A DNA stretch of 64,000 bases, taken from the NCBI GenBank assembly GCA_028751875.1, contig CM054155.1:52782800-52846799 (forward strand), in the 5' to 3' direction. Of the stretch, positions 56,130 through 64,000 are shown piece after piece; positions within the stretch are counted from its first letter, which is position 1; every line of letters begins with the position of its first letter. The DNA comes from Rapana venosa. Its lineage: Eukaryota > Mollusca > Gastropoda > Neogastropoda > Muricidae. The position numbers and the translations under genes were made by a program. The notes below the pieces were generated by a model, which was not told the DNA's origin, searched no databases, and saw nothing but the letters and a program-made list of their open reading frames with translations.

Positions 56130-56950
56130 ATGCTAAAATGGTAAGTGGTCAGATTCTGTTAAGCTTTCGACTATCAAAGAGGGTATTTTAACAGACATGA
56201 ATAAATCAAAGACATATGAAATAGTCCACAGTGCTTGAGCTAAAGGAGATATGAATGTGCAACTATCTCAACATCTGAGTCACAAAGTCCATTTAAGATG
56301 ACACAAATCAAAAATGTTGCACAGTTCAAGCAATTGGTTACCAAATATGTTTTTTGTGCACATCATGAGTTTTCTTGGTATTTTAGAATTGGGTAGACCA
56401 TTGTAAGTTCTCAAAATCATCATTTTCATTGGTTGTACAATAATTTTCAGATGCTGTTCGTGCATTGAAATCTCCCCTTAGGATAAGGTAAAAATCACCG
56501 TAAGTACTTTGAAGGTCCCCGAATACATTGTTCTAGAGTTTCCATACCATACATATCATGTTTAGTTCTCCAAAAGGTGAATCGAATGGAGGAATGTATG
56601 TGCCTACTAATATAATGTCTTTGTCTGTGCCAAACAATTCTTTATGCATCTTTATAGTTATAGTATTATCAGTTTCGACAACAATATGTTCAATATAGGA
56701 TGCCAGTGATTTCCTTATCATAACAATTACCCCCCCCCCCCCCCCCGAGTATCTCCCTTGATGTGAAAGTTTTTTAGCTTTTGAAGTGAATAATAAGTAA
56801 TCATGAAAAATACAAGACACAAAATCAGTTGCAACAAAGGTTTCTGTTAAACAAATAACATCATAATCCAAAAGAAAACTAATGAAACACATATCATCAA
56901 GTTTTGGTAAGAGACCATGCACATTGTAATTTAGAAAGTCAATATGACTT
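56130..56950 (-). pseudogene. LINE AP-endonuclease domain, broken
   Basis: NVHGLLPKLDDMCFISFLLD (N site), DVICLTETFVATDF (E), GRYSGGGGGVIVMIRKSLAS (with a poly-C tract at 56731-56746 that probably adds glycines), VGTYIPPFDSPF (Y region), GDFNARTASEN (D and N, near 56480), and ESDHLPF (SDH, near 56150). Stops lie between the third and last blocks. Confidence 0.8.
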
Positions 56951-57050
56951 TTATCTTTATCTACAGAATATGCTTGTGTTGCAGTGATTCTGGAGCTATG
57001 TTCTTATTCACCCTAATAGAAATGTTACCTTGCTGGCATTTATAAATTGT

Positions 57051-58760
57051 GGCCGGCCGTATCCCTATCTTTTGCTTCTGAAGCCCCTGTTTGTCCTCTT
57101 TTGCTTTCCTTAGGTGGAGGAGTAGGGCCTTTTCCCCAATGCCCTGTCATCAGAAGCTAACCTTTGAAAGGAGTCAGTAATGCTGCTCTGACTACTCGAC
57201 CTTGCAGCAACATTACAGCTACTTTTTCTGGACCTCCATGTGAGAGGTATCACACTGGTCTTGAGGGCCGTGCTATGGACTGGGCTGGCTACCTGTTAGA
57301 CCATCTGTCTTGGTTACAGCCTCTATGACCGTTGTGTGTCAGTGTTTACATTATGACCTGATGAGGTTTTTGAAACTAGCAAACGTTTCCGGGTTTTTAG
57401 GAAGGTTTGTTTTTCCTGCTTTGTGTTTTCAGTCTCTTTATTTCACTGTCAGGACTCGGTACTGTCATTGCATTGTCTGTATTCTTGTCATCCTTATTAT
57501 CATCATTTAACAGACTTTTCATTGCAGTCAATGTGTCCATAATCTATTTCATCATCTTTGCTTTGTCAGACATGTGATGACTGATGTCTTCACCTCTGTC
57601 GATTTATTGTTTCTTATCTTCGAACCGTCACCAGTCTTTCTTTTTTAATCTCACCCGAGTGGCTATATGTAGTCTGTCTCAGTCATGGTCATCTTCCCTT
57701 TTGTTCTGCTTGCCATTCACAGTAGGAACAATTCTAGCTGGTATTCATGCTGCAACCTGTTCTGCTGGTGCTATGGTTTCCCCTACAGTTCTGTTATGCT
57801 GTGACTTGAAGGAGCAGGGGATATCTGTTTTTCTTGTTTTTCTGAAACACAAGTCTTCTTTTCTGCCCCGGCAGCTCTTTGCCTTAACTTACTGTAGGAG
57901 TGTAAGCCTGGGACAAATTTGGTATAACTGTGCAGTCCATCCTCTTCGTGAAGGGCACTGTTCTGCAATTCTGGACTTTCTCCCTTGTGGCTTTGTAGTG
58001 CTTCTCAGATGGCACAAATTCTGGGCTCTGTCTGGGCATTCTGTAGTCGTGACTTGTGCCAAGAGAAGGTCCAGATGTCCCAGGCCAGGTCTGCTGTGTT
58101 GACAGGAGTCTATGTGTGATCATGGAGTCCAGTGGATGTGGGCGTTCGGTTGCTGAATTCCTGCTTCTCACGTGGTTGCCTGGGGGAATCCTGGGTCCGC
58201 TGTTTGCCATGTCCCCCTCTGCTGTTTTCCGGACTGGTGGCATTTCTGTTGTTGAACTGCCTCAGGGAGGTGGTTGCTTGTCTCTGTGTAGCTTTCCAGG
58301 TGGAAGTAGGCAATTTGGCCCTTTGGCCCGATGATATCCACAATTTCTCTTTGGGGGGCAGTGAGCAGAGGCTACCGGATGGGCCCCTTCGGAGTTCGCC
58401 TAAGCTCCTGTAGCCAACACTGCCATCTTGTCACCCGCGGCAAAAGTGCACGTTATGGGGTGTTCATTCTTCCATGGGGTGGCTTCCTACACGTAGGTTG
58501 GAGATGTCTTCTGGCGCCAGCTGGGGTGAGGTCCATGGTCATTAGATGTCCACAATGACTGGGAATCTCTGGTTTTTCCTCTCCTGTCTGGACGTTGAGA
58601 ACTTGACATTGCACATCTTTGTGCTTTGCTCTGTGGATTCCAGTTTTCTTTCTACTGTTTCCAAGCGGTCAAATTCACGACTGTCTTCTTGCAATTTTTG
58701 TAATACTCTTTATTGCACATGACACTTTCTTTCAGTTTCGATTTCTTCATAAAGCATGAA
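57051..58760 (-). other. possible 5' / ORF1 region of the same LINE
   Basis: GC-richer than its surroundings and upstream of the endonuclease on the minus strand. Open stretches exist (119 codons ending at 57884), but no RRM, coiled coil, esterase or zinc knuckle is recognised. Placement is the only argument. Confidence 0.3.
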
Positions 58761-59195
58761 ATTTGGCATCTAAAGAGTGACTTTCTTCAATAGTATTTTT
58801 TATCTCACTCATCTGTATGAAGAGCCCTGATGGATTTGCATAAAACGCCAGTCCATCATTGGATGACGTTTGCTGGGGGGGAGGAAACTCTTGTGAGAAT
58901 TCAGGCTTATGTGCAGGTGCCTGTGTTCATGATTTGTTTACAAATATCGAGGAGAGGAGAGAAAGAGAGATGAGAGAGAGAGGGAGAGATGAATAGAGAG
59001 AGATAACGATAATGTAAGCTTTATTTTCTGAGGGTAACAGAACAAGTACAAATTATTTTTCACCGCCCTGGGTAAGAAGAAAGAAAGTAAAAGATACATG
59101 AAATAACAAAGTCAATCAAAATATCACAATAAACATCAATATTTCATCATGCCTTCACCACCACTTATCATCACCATTTTTACCACCATTATCAT
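58761..59195. other. no gene seen; short GA run
   Basis: GAGAGA-rich near 58955-59005 and AT-rich after. Nothing else recognised. Confidence 0.5.
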
Positions 59196-62100
59196 TTAAC
59201 AATGATATGAGTACATGACTAAGACAATCGCTCGTACGAGCATGTCCTATAGAAAGTAATTGCCCCTACTATGGTATACTTCTGCAAAGAAAGTCATGGT
59301 AACAGAAAAAAACAGAATACAGTACAGCGTGAAGGGGGCTTCCAGTTATCTGGAATTTCCTCTCGGTAGGGTGGATTAAGTGCGACAGGTAACCCTCGAT
59401 CGTCATCACTGGACTGTCTGCATCAAAAACTTCAGAATGGGTACATGGAACGTACGGATATGCTACAAAAGGGAAAATCTCAAGCAAGAAATGAAAAGAA
59501 TGAACCTCATTATACTAGGACTTTCAGAAGTGAGATGGAAAGGAGCAGGCTGCATAACATCCGACAACTACACCATTCTTTACTCAGGAGGAGATCAACA
59601 CCAGAAAGGAGTTGCCATGATTCTAGATATAAAAAAAAACTTAAAGACCATCAAAGGTTTCTGGACTGTAAATGACAAAGTCGTGATAGTAAAACTTAAG
59701 GGCACACCTTTCGACATTGTAATAGTACAAGTATATGCACCAACAGCTGATAAAGATGACGCAGAAATTGAGGAGTTTTATGAAAATATCGAAAAGGCAA
59801 TGAAGCAACTGAAGTCTCAAGATATTAGAATAATAATGGGTGACCTCAATACAAAGGTAGGAAAAGGGAAAGATGAAACCATAGTTGGCCCATTTGGAAT
59901 AGGAGTGAGAAATGAAAGAGGAGAACGGCTCACGGAATGGTGCAAGGAAAAAAAGCTGGCTGTCATGAACACATGGTTTGAAAACAATCCAAGAAGACGC
60001 TGGACATCGAAAAGCCCTGGCGACAGAACCAGGAATCAAATAGATTACATCCTGATTCAAGAACGCTTCCGTAACTCTATAACATCTTGTAAGTCCATGC
60101 CAGGTGCAGACTGTGGAAGTGATCATGTCCCAGTTATCGGGACAATGCGACTAAAATTGAAAAAGTTGTCAAAAGCAAAAAGAACACCAAAACTGCAAAT
60201 GAACATGCCAGAAACTGACGAAGAAATCAAAGAAAAATACAAGATCAAAGTTGGAAACAACTTCGATGGCCTAGATCAACTCACCACTTCAGAGGAAAAA
60301 TGGCAGATGATGAAAGATAGCATCAGCGAGGCAGCAAAAGAATATATACCAGTCATAAATAGAAAGGAACATAAGAAGTGGATGAGCTCCGAGACTTTAA
60401 ACCTAATGGAAAACAGGAGAAAGGCAAAAGTAGATGAAAAGAAGTATAAAGAATTCGACAAACTGGTTACGAAAAAGTGTAATGAAGCCAAGGAAGAATG
60501 GGTCAATATGCAGTGCAAGGAAATTGAAATGAATGCAAATTTTGATAGCAAACTTATGCATGAAAAAAGAAAAGATGTGACAGGTAAGAAATCATCTGCA
60601 AAAACAGGTTGTATAAAGTCGAGAGATGGAGATATACTCATGGAAAAAGAAGATATTCTTAACAGGTGGTCAGAATACATCGAAGAGTTATACCACGACG
60701 ACAGAGGCCCACCTCCTCATATTAGCAACGAAGATGGCCACATAATCATGGAAGACGAAGTGAGACATGCACTCAGCAAGATGAAAAGTGGTAAGGCGCC
60801 AGGACCTGATGATATCCCATCTGAATTGATAACAGCCCTGGATGAAGTGAGAATTAAGTCAGTCACAAAACTACTAAACAATATATATGACACAGGAGAG
60901 ATTCCGAGAGATATGAAGAAGTCCATCTACATTGCGATCCCTAAGAAACTGGGTACAGCTGAATGTGACCAACATCGTACAATCAGCCTGATGAGTCACC
61001 TCACCAAAGTTCTTTTACGAATACTCATGAAGAGAATGAGAAATAAAATACTCCCAGAAATATCAGAAACGCAATTTGGATTCATGGCAGACAAAGGCAC
61101 CAGAAATGCAATCTTCGCATTGAAAACTCTCATGGAAAGATCCATCGAGGTCCAGAAAGACCTGTACCTTTGCTTCATTGACTACTCAAAAGCGTTCGAC
61201 AAGTACGACCACTCCGACTTGTTTGATATTCTGGCAGGGCTATACATCGACGGGAAAGATCTTCGAGTCCTCAGAAACATATATTGGGAAAAGGAGGCAG
61301 CCATTAGAGTCGACAATGACATCAGTCAATATAGACCAATCTGCAGGGGTGTGAGGCAGGGCTGCGTGTTCTCTCCTGATTTATTTAATGTATATAGTGA
61401 AATAATTCTACGAAATATTGAGAACCATGAGGGAATTAGTGTAGGTGGCCACAACATCAACAACCTGAGATATGCAGATGACACAGTCCTTATCGCTGAC
61501 TCTGAAGAAAAACTGCAAAAGATTTTAACAACAGTAACAGACGAAAGCGAAAAGAAAGGATTACAGCTCAATGCAAAGAAGACAGAATGCATGGTGATCT
61601 CGAAAACAGCTGTTATACCACAATGCAACATAGCCTGTAAAGGAGAGAGAATAAGATAAGTAATCACTTTTAAATACCTTGGTTGTACTATCACCCCGGA
61701 CGGCAAGTGTGACACAGAAATCAAGAAGAGAATCGGTCAATCTAAGGCAACTTTTAACAACATGAAATGCATTTTTACCAACAGTAAGATAAGCCTCAAG
61801 GCAAAGATCCATGTTTTGAGAGCCTACGTATGGTCCATTCTTCGGTACGGATGTGAGTGCTGGACCCTAGCCAAGGACACAGAGCAGCGACTAGAAGCAG
61901 TGGAAATGTGGTTCATCCGGAGAATCTTGAAAATCTCATGGACAAAAAGAAAAACTAATGCAGAAGTAATGGAAATGGCTGGGTACAAGAGATCCCTTCT
62001 CAACACCATCAGAGAAAGACAGCTCAAATTTTTCGGCCATATAATCAGGGCTGACGGACTAGAGAAACTGTTATGGAGTGGCAAAATCTGTGGAAACAAG

Positions 62101-62262
62101 AGCAGAGGAAGGCAACGCACAAAATTCACAGACAGCTTAAACAAATTCGCAACGAATAAAGAGGGCACCAACAATGAGCTCATGAGAGGGACGGAGAACA
62201 GGGAAGAATGGAGAGCCATGATCGTCGATGTCTGCAGGACCAGACCGGACACTTGAAGAAGA
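59196..62262 (+). mobile_element. RTE-like LINE copy 2, uninterrupted
   Basis: About 3.07 kb from the shared 5' region to ACACTTGAAGAAGAAGAAG. No insertion. Compared with copy 1, the first 300 bases carry many 1-3-base losses, while the coding region is highly similar. Confidence 0.9.
59380..62256 (+). pseudogene. RTE-like endonuclease/reverse transcriptase with one in-frame stop
   Basis: The frame runs 759 codons to a TAA at 61657-61659, then continues open for 198 codons to the TGA at 62254. The enzyme would nick DNA and reverse transcribe its RNA at the nick. Endonuclease: GTWNVR (21-26), SEVRW (49-53), YAPTADKDD, GDLNTKVG (154-161), QIDYILIQ, GSDHVPV (S247, D248, H249). RT: LYLCFIDYSKAFD (D601, D607), GVRQGCVFSPDLFN, NLRYADDTVL (Y698, D700, D701), LNAKKTECMV. 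C-terminal: SWTKRKTNAEVMEMAGYKRS, FFGHIIRADGLEKLLW. The stop aligns to CAA (Gln) in copy 1, so it is a C-to-T change. Offsetting small indels near codons 27-31 and 608-611 alter a few residues. Start chosen as the first ATG of the frame; the GTWNVR ATG (codon 20) is also possible. Confidence 0.92.
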
Positions 62263-62342
62263 AGAAGATCATCAACAAAAGCCTAATAAAATATATAAAC
62301 GGTATGGAGCTTGGAGGAATAATGACATGACTAAGAGAGTTT

Positions 62343-62357
62343 GTTCACACACGCACA

Positions 62358-62402
<45 letters not shown>

Positions 62403-62498
62403 CACACACACACACACACACACAACACGTACACATATACGCACGCACGCACAATGTACCATCTGGAAATAAAAAAATGACTTTGACTTTGACTTTGA

Positions 62499-62537
<39 letters not shown>

Positions 62538-62570
62538 ACACCACACACACACACAACACACACACCTCTA
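62343..62570 (+). repeat. CA microsatellites with TTTGAC repeat
   Basis: Two (CA)n tracts, separated by four copies of TTTGAC near 62480-62500. Confidence 0.95.
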
Positions 62571-62662
62571 AAACTCTTCATGTTCCTTCAAGTCATACTG
62601 TTGAATGTGGATTGCTGAACATTTGCTATAGAAAAATAAAATGTGTCAGAGAGAATGCAAAC

Positions 62663-62664
<2 letters not shown>

Positions 62665-62755
<91 letters not shown>
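62665..62755 (+). repeat. GA microsatellite
   Basis: (GA)n of about 44 units, left of SINE copy H. Confidence 0.97.
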
Positions 62756-62764
62756 TTTTCTATC

Positions 62765-62975
62765 GAGTACAATGAAATAAGCACTCATATGCTTTTTTGC
62801 ATCAAGTCCCCGTGTGTATGAGACTTTGTTAATTTTATCATCTATTCCCACCGGCACACAACGGCCTACTCTTTCGAAAAGCGGAACAAGATTTAACGTG
62901 CGCTCAACCTGTTCTGCGTGCGTTTGCACACGGGGCTTCGGTTTATATTCTCATCCAAAGGACTTTTTGGGAAAA
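62765..62975 (-). mobile_element. SINE family 1, copy H (5'-truncated)
   Basis: In reverse: AAGTCCCCGTGTGTATG, CACCGGCACACAACGGCCTA, TTTCGAAAAGCGGAAC, ACACGGGGCTTCGGTTTATA. The head is absent. It lies between two (GA)n tracts. Confidence 0.85.
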
Positions 62976-62979
62976 ATCC

Positions 62980-63013
<34 letters not shown>

Positions 63014-63019
63014 GAGGAG

Positions 63020-63055
<36 letters not shown>

Positions 63056-63072
63056 AGAGAGAGAGAGAGCGC
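62980..63072 (+). repeat. GA/GGA microsatellite
   Basis: (GA)n with GGA interruptions, right of SINE copy H. Confidence 0.97.
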
Positions 63073-63124
63073 TGGAGATCATCAAAAACTCTGTTGAAGC
63101 AACATATAGTCAGATTATACTTTC

Positions 63125-63900
63125 AGTGTAAGAAAATTATCAATACATCTTTGGACCTAGACAGGTCAAATCAGAGAGATCTATAAGGTAAGAGATCAAC
63201 CTGTTTTTAATTTTTCTTAAGCTTGATTTGGATCTTATGACTTTTGGTAAAGTATTCCACAACCATCCGCCAGAATACTTTAGACTAGATTTGCACAGAA
63301 CAATGGTCGTAAAAGGAAGGTTCAGGTTATGTGAATGTTGATATTCATTAATGGTAAACATGTTTTTAAGGGCTAATGGGGCATTTCCGTGCAGTCTTTC
63401 ATGCCTAAAGATCCGTTTATTGTATAAAAGTTTTGCTTCGAGCGGTAGGGCATTTACGTATTTGTAGCCAGATGCTGTTAATGAAGACGATTTGCCAATA
63501 GTAATTTCATGGCTCTTTTATGAACACTTTTTAAAGATTTAAGTACGTTTTTGCTTGCTAAATCCCACAGTGTATAATTATAATCAATATTACATTGAAT
63601 GTATGCGTATCGGAACAGTTTTCTTGAAAAAATTATTACTTTTTCTCTAAACTAATGCAATGTTGATGCAGTATTTGCAGTAAGTCTTTCAAAATGTTTG
63701 ACCATGATATGTTATTGTCTATTGTTACACTTAAAACTATATGGTTTACTACTTGGTAAACTTTAACATTAAAAATATAAAGATCTGGTAATGTCTGGGT
63801 AAGATTCTGACAAATTTCTCTGTTTTTGACCAACATGAGTTTTGATTTTTATGGGTTAAGAGCCATATGGTTCAAGAGTGTCAATTTAACAAGGTGAATT
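63125..63900 (-). pseudogene. LINE RT C-terminal part
   Basis: Minus strand: LVKNREICQNLTQTLPDLYI (near 63835), VNHIVLSVTIDNNISWSNIL (the 'YLGVTID' region), then HERLHGNAPLALKNMFTINE, NLNLPFTTIVLCKSSLKYSG, GWLWNTLPKVIRSKSSLRKI. This is the end of a CR1/Jockey-side LINE protein. Frame changes are present and the catalytic centre is not in the window. Confidence 0.75.
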
Positions 63901-64000
63901 TTTTCTGCATGGTATCATAAATTTCATAAGCGCTTGACTTGACTATTTTAGGTGGTGTCACCCGCAAATATTTGGCACTGACTTCCAATAGATAAAGGAA

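Larger units (their letters stand above)
53262..57050 (-). mobile_element. LINE with endonuclease and RT, nearly complete, minus strand
   Basis: From right to left: endonuclease (about 56950-56130), linker (55988-55419), RT (55200-54500), post-RT and C-terminal domain (54448-53565), and a 3' UTR to a short 3' end near 53262. Length and order fit one LINE copy. Stops and frameshifts divide the ORF into six pieces. The clade is not assigned; the C-terminal cysteine block (CPFC...H...C) differs from the RTE-like and CR1/L2-group copies here. Confidence 0.85.

Noticed and set aside
57884..58243. 119-codon minus frame as a host gene
   Set aside because: No recognisable domain or splice context; its position upstream of a LINE endonuclease makes a degenerate ORF1 or chance more likely.

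Overview
This is a eukaryotic, animal-type genomic window, most likely from a mollusc and plausibly a gastropod. The evidence is tRNA-derived SINEs with a shared central block, DIRS-type tyrosine-recombinase retroelements, several LINE groups typical of lophotrochozoans, and a very heavy load of CA, GA, TAC/CTG and ATT microsatellites. Nothing prokaryotic is visible. There are two 500-base assembly gaps (5198-5697 and 23749-24248). The species call is inference.

The window is almost entirely mobile-element debris and tandem repeats. From left to right: a decayed plus-strand DIRS-like element (1-2460); a purine tract and a 27-unit 29-bp minisatellite (3.3-5.1 kb); a minus-strand LINE ORF1 with an SGNH-hydrolase-like domain (7.0-8.9 kb); an F-type-lectin-like exon, the only good host-gene candidate (10853-11089); a second, minus-strand DIRS element running through its recombinase (13.8-18.2 kb) with SINEs inside it; RNase H and zinc-knuckle remnants of other LINEs (18.9-22.4 kb); and a 6-kb 13-bp satellite array (25.9-31.9 kb) that holds a 1.5-kb LINE.

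The right half has two copies of one RTE-like LINE (32.9-36.7 and 59.2-62.3 kb). The first is broken by two SINE insertions. The second keeps an almost continuous endonuclease-RT frame interrupted by one stop codon. Between them lie about 2 kb of TAC/CTG repeats (38.0-39.9 kb), a decayed RT gene (39.9-41.6 kb), a head-to-head pair of CR1/L2-group LINEs (41.7-47.2 kb) with a tRNA/5S-chimeric SINE inside, a 5'-only piece of the same LINE (48.6-49.2 kb), and a nearly complete minus-strand LINE (53.3-57.0 kb).

The elements interact visibly. The CR1/L2-group LINE and one SINE family share the same 3' end, which fits the LINE supplying the SINE's mobilisation. Two SINE families share a central block but have different heads and tails, which suggests module swapping. 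Microsatellites appear to start from retroelement 3' tails and from a CT-rich stretch inside LINE coding sequence. All element names rest on motif recognition by eye; clade names are approximate.
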